A stretch of DNA of 64,000 nucleotides. It comes from Aurantimicrobium minutum (GTDB lineage Bacteria; Actinomycetota; Actinomycetes; Actinomycetales; Microbacteriaceae). The first letter of the stretch is position 1, and each line of letters opens with the position of its first letter. This document shows, one piece after another, positions 26,862 to 33,680 of this stretch. Below the pieces are notes generated by a model. The model was given only the letters and a program-made list of their open reading frames with translations, did no database searches and was not told where the DNA came from. Location: positions 1,178,001 to 1,242,000 of the forward strand of contig NZ_JARXXV010000001.1 of assembly GCF_029893825.1 (NCBI RefSeq). Direction: 5' to 3'. The translations under genes were made by a program, and so were the position numbers.

Positions 26862-27020
26862 CTACTGCCGGTGTCCGATGATGTTGATGGTGGAGTTAAC
26901 GGAATAGTTTAAGGTTCCACCTGTGCCATCTATTGGAGAATTTAACAGAGTCAGTCCACCTGCAGCTAGGGCTAGCGACTCGTCATCTACGTCAACTTCG
27001 TTGTCAATATTTTCTGTCAT
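26862..27020 (-). CDS. Precursor peptide 10
   Basis: The 52-residue peptide follows AAGGAAAG. The 22-residue leader (VDVDDESLALAAGG) is nearly identical, at DNA level too, to that of precursor 7, pointing to a recent duplication. The 30-residue core contains LNYSVNSTINI with two NxS/T sequons and no cysteine. It is a short gene easily missed by ORF callers. Confidence 0.8.
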   Translation of the reverse strand: MTENIDNEVDVDDESLALAAGGLTLLNSPIDGTGGTLNYSVNSTINIIGHRQ

Positions 27021-27087
27021 GCGCTTTCCTTACAATCCGAGAACAAGACTCAATCAATCCCCACCTTGCTGAATCACTATCAGCTCT

Positions 27088-27240
27088 TCACGAGAAATAG
27101 ATTGTCTCGTTGTAAGTGTAGGTGGTATTTGTCGGTGGATGGTTGGGTAAGTTGTAGTTCACTAAGCCACCAGCTGCTGTCTCGAGCATCTCGTCATCAA
27201 CATCGATTTCTTCATTGTCTGGAGTTAGATCTTTGCTCAT
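27088..27240 (-). CDS. Precursor peptide 9
   Basis: The 50-residue peptide has a 25-residue leader (EEIDVDDEMLETAAGG) and a 25-residue core made almost only of Asn, Pro, Thr and Tyr, ending TYTYNETIYFS. The ending is shared with precursor 1 (NETIYF). The ATG at 27240 is preferred over one two codons earlier because GAGGGAG then stands eight bases upstream. There is no cysteine. Confidence 0.82.
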   Translation of the reverse strand: MSKDLTPDNEEIDVDDEMLETAAGGLVNYNLPNHPPTNTTYTYNETIYFS

Positions 27241-27365
27241 GAGCATTTCTCCCTCAGTTGGCGATGAGATAAGAGTGGTTAAGTAAAATCTTGGACAAAT
27301 GTCCAAATAGTCTCCACTATTTCAGCTGAATATGAACAGCCGCGTAACTGCGCTAAATCGATTTA

Positions 27366-27608
27366 CTATCCCACAGGACCATGCGGAGAAAGGGTAGGAC
27401 CGGGCTGTATGAGGTCCATATGGTGCGGAGCAAAGTTAGTTACAGGAGCAGTGACGGAAGGCAAACCCGGGTTAAAAGACACAGGGTTCGATGGTTGAGA
27501 CTGACTGCCACCAGGAAAAATTTCTCCGGAAGATCCTCCGGATGCAATCTCTAAAGCATCGTCATCGAGTTCAATTTCTTCGTTTTCAGAAGTTGGTTCA
27601 GTAGTCAT
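27366..27608 (-). CDS. Precursor peptide 8 (longest core)
   Basis: The 80-residue peptide has a 25-residue leader (EEIELDDDALEIASGG) and a 55-residue core very rich in Pro, Ser and Gly. Its VTNFAPHHMDL segment matches the endings of precursors 3 and 4 (NFSTHHID, NFSDHYLD). The ATG at 27608 has GAGGAT upstream. There is no cysteine. It is the largest member of the family and could carry several modifications. Confidence 0.82.
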   Translation of the reverse strand: MTTEPTSENEEIELDDDALEIASGGSSGEIFPGGSQSQPSNPVSFNPGLPSVTAPVTNFAPHHMDLIQPGPTLSPHGPVG

Positions 27609-27659
27609 TTGGATCCTCAGAAATTTCTTTAGCACTAGCCCAACAAGTTGCTATCAGGC

Positions 27660-27800
27660 CTAGTGGTAGATGGTGGCGTTTTGGGAATAGTTGTAGCTTG
27701 GGGGTGGGTCTGTTGGAGAATTCATCATCTTTATTCCACCTGCAGCTAGAGCTAGCGACCCGTCATCTACGTCAACTTCATTGTCGATATCTTCTGACAT
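27660..27800 (-). CDS. Precursor peptide 7
   Basis: The 46-residue peptide follows AAGGAAAG. Its leader (VDVDDGSLALAAGG) closely copies that of precursor 10. The 24-residue core holds four Pro and the YNYSQNATIYH ending with two sequon-like N-x-S/T sites. There is no cysteine. The gene is too short for usual calling but has matching leader, ribosome-binding site and core motif. Confidence 0.8.
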   Translation of the reverse strand: MSEDIDNEVDVDDGSLALAAGGIKMMNSPTDPPPSYNYSQNATIYH

Positions 27801-27893
27801 GCACTTTCCTTAACATCCAAGAATGGAACTCAATCAGTCTCACTGTAGCTCAATAAATTCTTGACTTCAGAACAAGTGCTATTTCACGTTATC

Positions 27894-28043
27894 TCAGAAA
27901 ATTGGTGCGACTTCTGTCAGTGAATAATGAGGTGTGAACGACCATGTCCCGGGTGTGACATTGGGAAAAGTGAATTTAATCACAACAGTGCTTGTGCTTT
28001 GGTGGCTTGGAGCCCCGCCACATCAGCTGCTAACTCTAGAGAG
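27894..28043 (-). pseudogene. Decayed precursor-peptide copy
   Basis: Directly behind the stop of precursor 6, a minus-strand remnant reads LELAA, then five extra bases (GATGT) shift the frame to GGAPS. It continues as a Thr/Pro/Ser core including FPNVTPGTW and SFTPHYSL, stopping at 27894. The start codon and acidic N-terminus are absent. The core recalls the NF[SA]xHH group. It is best read as a broken precursor left by recombination between neighbouring copies. Confidence 0.5.
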
Positions 28044-28044
28044 T

Positions 28045-28209
28045 CTAGACGCCGGTAATCGGATAAGTTAAGTGGCCTGTGGTGGGGTCGTAGGTACCAC
28101 CGCCAGGCGTGGTTATTGGCGAATTAGTAATAATAGTGCCAGGCCCTGTTCCACCTGAGGCTAGCTCTAGAGCCTCGTCTTCAATTTCAAGTTCATCTTC
28201 AAAATTCAT
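28045..28209 (-). CDS. Precursor peptide 6
   Basis: The 54-residue peptide has a 20-residue leader (DELEIEDEALELASGG) and a 34-residue Thr/Pro/Gly-rich core containing TPGGGTYDPTTGHLTYP. The same GG-x-Y/T-DPTTG module is in precursor 2. AGGG lies eight bases before the ATG. There is no cysteine. A broken copy follows immediately downstream. Confidence 0.8.
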   Translation of the reverse strand: MNFEDELEIEDEALELASGGTGPGTIITNSPITTPGGGTYDPTTGHLTYPITGV

Positions 28210-28313
28210 GACCTAACCCTACTTCGAAATCTTGCTCAGACATACTTTCTCATTACCGACTTGGCTGACTGAGGAAAATACATCTGCGGCAGAATACTTT
28301 CCTCATCCTTTTC

Positions 28314-28466
28314 CTAAAAGGATGAATCAAAGGGTATAAAAGTCGACGCATACACAATCATGGTTGCATTTGTAGCATCACTAGGTTCAGGATCTGAAAC
28401 TGCTCCTCCGCCCGAAGCAATTGCTAACTGGTCGTCCTCTAGTTCGTATTCTTTGTCATCGCCCAT
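28314..28466 (-). CDS. Precursor peptide 5
   Basis: The 50-residue peptide has leader EYELEDDQLAIASGG and a 30-residue core with one NAT sequon, ending YASTFIPFDSSF. That ending is shared with precursor 12. The ATG at 28466 has AGAGG upstream; the frame is open for 13 more codons but without leader similarity. There is no cysteine. Confidence 0.82.
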   Translation of the reverse strand: MGDDKEYELEDDQLAIASGGGAVSDPEPSDATNATMIVYASTFIPFDSSF

Positions 28467-28511
28467 TAGGTAAACCTCTTTGCGTGTTAGGGAAGTTAAA
28501 ACCAAGTCAGG

Positions 28512-28700
28512 TTAGACATGATCTAGGTAATGATCACTGAAGTTTGAGATGACAGTGGTCACGGAGACTGTAACAACTGGATCAGCTATTTGAGAAGGGT
28601 CCAAGACAGGTTTGGCGCCCCCTTTTGATGGTGCAACACCACCCGCAGCAAGTGCAAGTGCGTCATCATCAAGCTCTACTTCATCGTTGTCATCATGCAT
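28512..28700 (-). CDS. Precursor peptide 4
   Basis: The 62-residue peptide has leader DEVELDDDALALAAGG and a 41-residue core starting VAPSKGG and ending VISNFSDHYLDHV. Leader and ending are close to those of precursor 3, so they are paralogues. GAGGAAAAG lies before the ATG. The core is Val/Thr/Ser-rich with no cysteine. Confidence 0.83.
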   Translation of the reverse strand: MHDDNDEVELDDDALALAAGGVAPSKGGAKPVLDPSQIADPVVTVSVTTVISNFSDHYLDHV

Positions 28701-28734
28701 AAGCTTTTCCTCAATCCCGCCTATTGATTGTCAA

Positions 28735-28920
28735 TCAGTAAGCGGGGGCATCTATGTGATGTGTAGAGAAGTTAGAGACGGCAGGAATGGTAGCTATTGG
28801 ATAAATTACATCACCACTTTGACCAGTGTCCTGGTTCCGCCTTTGAGATGGTGCAAGGCCGCCCGCAGCTAGCGCGAGTGCGTCATCATCAAGCTCAAAT
28901 TCTTCATCGTTTTCCTGCAC
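28735..28920 (-). CDS. Precursor peptide 3
   Basis: The 61-residue peptide starts with GTG, preceded by AAGG. The leader is EEFELDDDALALAAGG, and the 40-residue core begins LAPSQRR and ends VSNFSTHHIDAPAY. It pairs with precursor 4 (shared APS start and NFS.H ending). There is no cysteine. Confidence 0.82.
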   Translation of the reverse strand: MQENDEEFELDDDALALAAGGLAPSQRRNQDTGQSGDVIYPIATIPAVSNFSTHHIDAPAY

Positions 28921-29082
28921 TTAATAACCTTAACTCTTTGTGAATGCCCTAGAACCAGAGAATCTCAAAACGAGTATTCACTTCAAGTACTTCTAATTCA
29001 AGACTTTCTAGTTTCAGTTGGCTGCATAACTCTTCACAAGGTGCTCTAACAAGTAGCTCTGGGAGATCCCAGGCTGTTGCCT

Positions 29083-29274
29083 TCAGCGAGTCGGTCGAGA
29101 AGATACAGGTGGAGGAGTTACTTGCCCTGTGGTGGGGTCTACCGTATATCCGCCAGGCAAGGTTATCGGGTCCATACCAATCGAATTAGAAGAAGGATTG
29201 GATTGAACACCGCCACCTGCGGCAAGCTCTAGAGCCTCGTCTTCGATTTCTAGTTCATCTGGGTATTCAGTCAT
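29083..29274 (-). CDS. Precursor peptide 2
   Basis: The 63-residue peptide has AGGAGAG upstream and leader DELEIEDEALELAAGG. The 42-residue core is rich in Pro, Ser and Thr with LPGGYTVDPTTGQVTPPP. It shares the DPTTG module and the leader with precursor 6. There is no cysteine. The Arg at the very end is unusual in this set. Confidence 0.84.
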   Translation of the reverse strand: MTEYPDELEIEDEALELAAGGGVQSNPSSNSIGMDPITLPGGYTVDPTTGQVTPPPVSSRPTR

Positions 29275-29283
29275 TATGCTCTC

Positions 29284-29442
29284 CTAAGAAACCGTGTCCG
29301 TGATGGTTGATTGGAAGTAAATTGTCTCGTTCACAGTGTAGTTCGGTTGCGGCGGTGAGTTCAGAAGGTTATGTAATACAACCCCACCGGCTGCAGTTTC
29401 AAGAACCTCGTCATCTACTTCAAATTCGTCGTTATCGTTCAT
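29284..29442 (-). CDS. Precursor peptide 1 (promoter-proximal)
   Basis: The 52-residue peptide has leader DEFEVDDEVLETAAGG and a 32-residue core with PNYTVNETIYFQ, carrying two NxT sequons. It is the first precursor after the FMN-binding protein gene, 48 bases downstream, and may be the start of the peptide operon. The ATG at 29442 begins the leader homology; a GTG eight codons earlier lacks a ribosome-binding site. There is no cysteine. Confidence 0.82.
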   Translation of the reverse strand: MNDNDEFEVDDEVLETAAGGVVLHNLLNSPPQPNYTVNETIYFQSTITDTVS

Positions 29443-29490
29443 GACTTCTCTTACCTCGTTTTTCACCTGTTGCGGAGGGATTCGACTACT

Positions 29491-30156
29491 TCAGCTTAAG
29501 CGTTGAACCTGTGCAATCACAGAGGGTGAAACAGGCGTTCCCTCTGGAGTCATCTCGGAGGCGTAAGGCTCGCCAGCCACTACACGAAGTGGCAGCACGC
29601 CCGCCCAGATAGAGCGGTCATCGCCGTCATCTTCGAATTCGTCTGGAGGTGCGGCACTGACTTTCACGCTGGCTCGCTCGAGCGGAACGCGCAAAACCAT
29701 GGTGGCTGCCAGTTCCTTCTTCGTGGTCTCTCGAACCTCGTCCCAGCGTCCGGGCATCATGTGGTTGGTCAAGATTGCGAGGGCTTCGAGCTTCTCATCG
29801 CCTTCGACCACAGTTGCACTACCCATGATTACGGCAGAGCGATAGTGAATGGAGCTTTCAAAAGCTGAGCGTGCATAAACCAGGCCATCGAGCAAGGTCA
29901 CCGCGATCGAGAGCGGACGTCCGTCCGCCATCTCGCGGAAGATCCCCGAGCCAGTGGAGCCATGAATAAGCAAGGTGTCACCGTCGCGGCCAATACCCAC
30001 CGGGAGAACAACGGGCTGGTCTCCGCGCAGAATCGCAACGTGACCCACAATGGCATCATCGAGGAGAGCATTCAGTGCGTCTCGATCAAAGACCTGCTTC
30101 TCAGGAATGCGCTTCACTCGAAGCTCTTCTGTCCGGGGAAGTTCAGCATTACTCAA
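29491..30156 (-). CDS. Pyridoxamine-5'-phosphate-oxidase-like FMN/heme-binding protein
   Basis: The 221-residue product matches the NimA/PNPOx-like split-barrel family: IVGHVAILRGDQPVVLPV, LLIHGSTGSGIFREM, VTLLDGLVYARSAF and SIHYRSAVIMGSATVV. Members bind FMN, F420 or heme and reduce small molecules. The true substrate is unknown. A TTG at 30156 with AAGGAG ten bases upstream is preferred to the more distal TTG at 30183. It overlaps the DNA methyltransferase stop by eight bases, so the two are co-translated. A link to the peptide cluster is not shown. Confidence 0.82.
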   Translation of the reverse strand: MSNAELPRTEELRVKRIPEKQVFDRDALNALLDDAIVGHVAILRGDQPVVLPVGIGRDGDTLLIHGSTGSGIFREMADGRPLSIAVTLLDGLVYARSAFESSIHYRSAVIMGSATVVEGDEKLEALAILTNHMMPGRWDEVRETTKKELAATMVLRVPLERASVKVSAAPPDEFEDDGDDRSIWAGVLPLRVVAGEPYASEMTPEGTPVSPSVIAQVQRLS

Positions 30157-31000
30157 AGTGAACAGCTCCTTCAAGCGGTGCAAAGCGCGAGCGCATCACG
30201 GCGAGCGCTTCGGGGTTTTGATCAACCAAGATGAAATGACGGCCTAAGGAAGCGGCAACAGCACCTGTTGTTCCGCTGCCGGCAAAGAAGTCCAGCACGG
30301 TGTCACCCTCGCGAGAAGACGCCTGGATTATTCGACGCAGAATTCCTTCAGGCTTTTGGGTGGGGTAGCCGGTCTTCTCTTTGCCCGTGGGCGAGACGAT
30401 GGTGTGCCACCACACATCGGTAGGAAGCTTGCCCTTGGCAGCCTTCTCCGCGGTGACGAGACCCGGAGCCATATAGGGCTCGCGGTCCACCTCTTCTGAG
30501 TTGAAGTAGTAGTTCTTAGGATTCTTCACATAAACCAAGATGGTGTCGTGCTTTGCTGGCCAGCGGCCCTTCGCCTTAGCACCGTAGTCATAAGCCCAGA
30601 TCAACTCGTTGATAAACGAATCACGACCAAAGAGAGCATCGAGCATCACCTTGGCATAGTGGGCCTCGCGGTAGTCGAGATGAAGATAGAGCGTGCCATC
30701 ATCGGCAAGCAGACGCCATGCTTCACGCAAGCGAGGCTCTAGGAAAGCCCAGTAGTCATCGAAGCGATCGTCATATTTCATGAGGTCGCTGCGGGTGCGC
30801 TCATAGCTTTTGCCTTTGAAGCCCACCAAACCTTTAGTGGAATCATCCGCGGCAAGGACCGAGGTCACCTTGCTGCGTGATTGCTCACGCCCGGTGTTAA
30901 AGGGAGGGTCGATATAAATCAGCGTGACAGATTCATCCGGCAGGGTCGCCAAGACGTCGAGGTTGTTTCCCTCGATTACGCGACCAGTGCCAAAACTCAC
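30149..31000 (-). CDS. Orphan beta-class DNA (adenine or cytosine-N4) methyltransferase
   Basis: The 283-residue product has motif IV DPPFNTG near residue 31 and, near the C-terminus, motif I in DFFAGSGTTG. This IV-to-I order defines beta-class amino-methyltransferases of the CcrM/type III Mod group. DPPF usually points to N6-adenine. No restriction endonuclease or specificity subunit lies nearby, so it is probably a solitary epigenetic methylase. The recognition sequence cannot be read from the gene. The start is GTG at 31000. Confidence 0.88.
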   Translation of the reverse strand: MSFGTGRVIEGNNLDVLATLPDESVTLIYIDPPFNTGREQSRSKVTSVLAADDSTKGLVGFKGKSYERTRSDLMKYDDRFDDYWAFLEPRLREAWRLLADDGTLYLHLDYREAHYAKVMLDALFGRDSFINELIWAYDYGAKAKGRWPAKHDTILVYVKNPKNYYFNSEEVDREPYMAPGLVTAEKAAKGKLPTDVWWHTIVSPTGKEKTGYPTQKPEGILRRIIQASSREGDTVLDFFAGSGTTGAVAASLGRHFILVDQNPEALAVMRSRFAPLEGAVHFE

Positions 31001-31037
31001 GTGCCCATTCTCGCAGTAATCGTCCTAGGCTCGTTCT

Positions 31038-31364
31038 ATGAGCACTGAAGTAGTCCACCAGCCCGGACAAAGCCGCTATGTCATTTTGAGTGATGACAAG
31101 GAAGTGGGTGTTGCCCACTACGTCTCCCGTGAGGGTGACATCATGATCACGGGCACCTTCATTGACCCTGCTCATCGCAATGAGGGCTTGGGTGCTGTGC
31201 TGGTTCGTCGCACTATCGATGACATCATCGCCACCACAGACAAGAAGGTCACCTCAGGGTGCTGGTTTGTCACCCAGTGGCTGGATCTCCACCCCAACTA
31301 TGTCGAGAAGGCACGCTCAGGTGGTGTCGACGCAGAGCTGGGCAACACCTGCCGCATTGTCTAG
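31038..31364 (+). CDS. Small GNAT-family N-acetyltransferase (YjdJ-like)
   Basis: The 108-residue product matches the short Acetyltransf_CG type: GTFIDPAHRNEGLGAVLVRR (acetyl-CoA loop RNEGLG) and CWFVTQWLDLHPNYVEKA with a conserved Cys and HPxY. The family is widespread and its acceptors are mostly unknown. It is a single gene, divergent from the methylase and convergent with the lipase-like gene; the two stops abut. Confidence 0.85.
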   Translation: MSTEVVHQPGQSRYVILSDDKEVGVAHYVSREGDIMITGTFIDPAHRNEGLGAVLVRRTIDDIIATTDKKVTSGCWFVTQWLDLHPNYVEKARSGGVDAELGNTCRIV

Positions 31365-32210
31365 TTAGGACGCGACTCGTTCCGAAATCCACGAGATCAT
31401 GTCGTCGATGACTTCTTCTTTGTTGGTCTCATTGAAGATTTCATGACGAGCCTCTGGATAAATACCCAGCGTCACATCGGTTTGACCAGCTCGTTCGATA
31501 TAGCTTTCAGCAAGCTTGATGTTGCTGGGTTTTCCACCCAAGGTGTCATCTTCTCCCACAATCATCAGAAGTGGAACCTGAGCCATGTCCTTGGCAGGCT
31601 TGCCAAATAATCGCAGGCCATCGGCAACACCGTAAAGCTTGAGAGTGTCAGCTTCGAAAGTCCAGGGGTCTTCCTTGAATGCTTTCCAGACCGCAGGGTC
31701 ACGGCTGAGCCACTCGTGTCCTGTGCAGCCGGGTGCATCGAAGCGCTTGTTGAGCTTGCCGGCATTCATCGAACCTGGCTGGCGATATGCACTTCCCGAG
31801 AACACCACAGCGGCATAGTCTGCCGCGTGGTCATTAATGAGCACTTGGCCCATCAAAGAGCCCATGCTGTGGCCAAGTAGAACAATGGGAACTCCAGGGT
31901 TCTCAGCACGAATGATGTTGGTCATCTCGGTGAAGTCGGCCACGGCAGCACGGAAACCGCCAGGGCCTAACTTGCCGAGTTTGGACAAGTCGCCACCGAA
32001 CTGCTTCACACCGGTACGGCCATGGCCACGTTGGTCTGGAACATAGGCGGAGTAGCCAGCAGAGTTCAGGGCAGCTGCCACGTGGGCATAGCGACCTGCG
32101 TGATCTCCAAGGCCGTGCATGATCTGGACCACGGCACGTGGGTTCGGAACCGAGTACACGTCATAGACAATGACAACGCCCTGGGAGTCAGTGAACTCGG
32201 TGGTGATCAT
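31365..32210 (-). CDS. Monoacylglycerol-lipase-like alpha/beta hydrolase
   Basis: The 281-residue protein has the oxyanion HGLGDH, nucleophile elbow LGHSMGS, an acid in VGEDDTLGG and His in ARHEIFNE. This is the serine-hydrolase lysophospholipase/monoglyceride lipase pattern. There is no signal peptide. Its ATG overlaps the POT transporter stop (TAATG), so they form an operon. The substrate is probably a lipid ester, unproven. Confidence 0.88.
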   Translation of the reverse strand: MITTEFTDSQGVVIVYDVYSVPNPRAVVQIMHGLGDHAGRYAHVAAALNSAGYSAYVPDQRGHGRTGVKQFGGDLSKLGKLGPGGFRAAVADFTEMTNIIRAENPGVPIVLLGHSMGSLMGQVLINDHAADYAAVVFSGSAYRQPGSMNAGKLNKRFDAPGCTGHEWLSRDPAVWKAFKEDPWTFEADTLKLYGVADGLRLFGKPAKDMAQVPLLMIVGEDDTLGGKPSNIKLAESYIERAGQTDVTLGIYPEARHEIFNETNKEEVIDDMISWISERVAS

Positions 32211-33676
32211 TAGCGAACGCCTTCCATCAGCTTCAATACCCACTTACGAATGAGTAAGAGCACAATACCGAGTCCAATGGCCGCAAGACCAGAGTAGGCA
32301 AAGTAATCAAAGTTCAGCTCTGGGTGCTTCTCGTCATACAAACCAGCAAGCTGGCCAGACATTGCCGTGCCCAATGCGCTGGAGAGGAACAACAGAGCAA
32401 CCATTTGGGTGCGGTAGGCAGTCGGTGCCAGCTTGGTGCTCACCGAGAGGCTGACTGGTGAAATCAGCAGTTCAGCAATGGTGAAGACGAAGAGAATTCC
32501 CACCAAGGCCAGAAGAGGTGCGGTGTGGGGTGCTGCGTTATAAACGGTGAGGAAGAGCAGGAATGCCACGCCCATCACAATTGTTCCGAGGCCCATCTTC
32601 ACCGGAGTGCTGGGCTGCTTGGTTCCCCACTTGGTCCACAGTGCTGCAAAGACACCCGAGAGAGCCAAGATGAAGACGGGGTTGATCGACTGCACCCAGG
32701 AAACAGGCATGTCCCAGCCGAAGATGCTCAGGTTCAGCTGGTCGTTGGCAAAGACCGTGACCACAGTGAACTGCTGCTGATACAGAGACCAGAAAGCGGC
32801 ACACGCAATGAAGAGTGGAATGAAGGCCAGCACGCGATTGCGTTCAATCGGCGTAATTAGCTTGCTGCCCAGAATCACGATGAAGTAGGCAATTGCTGCA
32901 GCTGCGGTCACAATGATGATCACCGTGGCAAGGTTGCTGCTGGTGATAACTCCGGAGAACACCAGAAGAGCAATGAGAGCGACACCGGCGAGCGCGAGTA
33001 AACCAACCAGCCACTTTTTATTGGAGGGAAGTGGGTTAGGAACTACACGAGTCTGGGGCGGAAGCTTGCGGCGACCAATGGTGTACTGGATCAGACCCGC
33101 AGCCATACCCACTGCAGCAAGACCGAAGCCCCAGTGGAATCCATAGGTGGTCTGCAAGAAACCGGTTGCGAGCGGACCCACAAAAGCACCTAAGTTAATG
33201 CCGAGGTAGTAGAGAGAGAAGCCAGCATCACGGCGAACATCTCCTGGGGCATAGAGCTGACCGACGATGCTCGTCGCGTTGGCCTTGACGCCACCGGCGC
33301 CGATTGCAATCAGAATCAGACCAACGGTCAGCCCGGCATAGGCGGGAAGCACCGCCAGTGCCACGTGACCAAACATCACCATCACGGCTGCATAGAACAG
33401 GACTCGTTCACTGCCGAAGAGCCGGTCTGCTAACCATGCGCCCAAGATGGTGGCCAGATACACTCCACCGCCATAAGCACCCACGATTCCGGTAGCGACC
33501 TTAACGTCGATACCGAGGCCACCCTTAGCCACGGGGTAGAACATGTAGAGCAGCAAGATGCCCTGCATGCCGTAGAAGGAGAAGCGCTCCCACATCTCCA
33601 CACCAAAGATGGTGGTGAGTTGACGGGGTTGACCGAAGAAGGTTTTCTCAGGCTGAACTGGAGCAGTTGTCGACAT
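32210..33676 (-). CDS. POT-family proton-dependent oligopeptide transporter
   Basis: The 488-residue membrane protein has about 14 helices. It carries the POT signature VEMWERFSFYGMQGIL (ExxERFxYY-like) in helix 1 and the second-loop GAWLADRLFG and GAGGVKAN motifs. It imports di- and tripeptides with protons. It is upstream of and coupled with a lipase-like gene. The helix count is by eye. Confidence 0.92.
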   Translation of the reverse strand: MSTTAPVQPEKTFFGQPRQLTTIFGVEMWERFSFYGMQGILLLYMFYPVAKGGLGIDVKVATGIVGAYGGGVYLATILGAWLADRLFGSERVLFYAAVMVMFGHVALAVLPAYAGLTVGLILIAIGAGGVKANATSIVGQLYAPGDVRRDAGFSLYYLGINLGAFVGPLATGFLQTTYGFHWGFGLAAVGMAAGLIQYTIGRRKLPPQTRVVPNPLPSNKKWLVGLLALAGVALIALLVFSGVITSSNLATVIIIVTAAAAIAYFIVILGSKLITPIERNRVLAFIPLFIACAAFWSLYQQQFTVVTVFANDQLNLSIFGWDMPVSWVQSINPVFILALSGVFAALWTKWGTKQPSTPVKMGLGTIVMGVAFLLFLTVYNAAPHTAPLLALVGILFVFTIAELLISPVSLSVSTKLAPTAYRTQMVALLFLSSALGTAMSGQLAGLYDEKHPELNFDYFAYSGLAAIGLGIVLLLIRKWVLKLMEGVR

Positions 33677-33680
33677 GGGA

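Noticed and set aside
29059-29072. CTGGGA-GA-TCCCAG as a terminator in the precursor array
   Set aside because: The loop would be only two bases and no T run follows on the minus strand.
26646-29442. Repeated leader sequences as a CRISPR array or tandem repeats
   Set aside because: The repeats are coding, imperfect, of variable spacing and each lies within its own open frame with a ribosome-binding site.
29491-30156. FMN-binding protein as a peptide-modifying enzyme
   Set aside because: It is coupled to the DNA methyltransferase rather than the precursors, and its family has no known RiPP role; it remains possible but unsupported.
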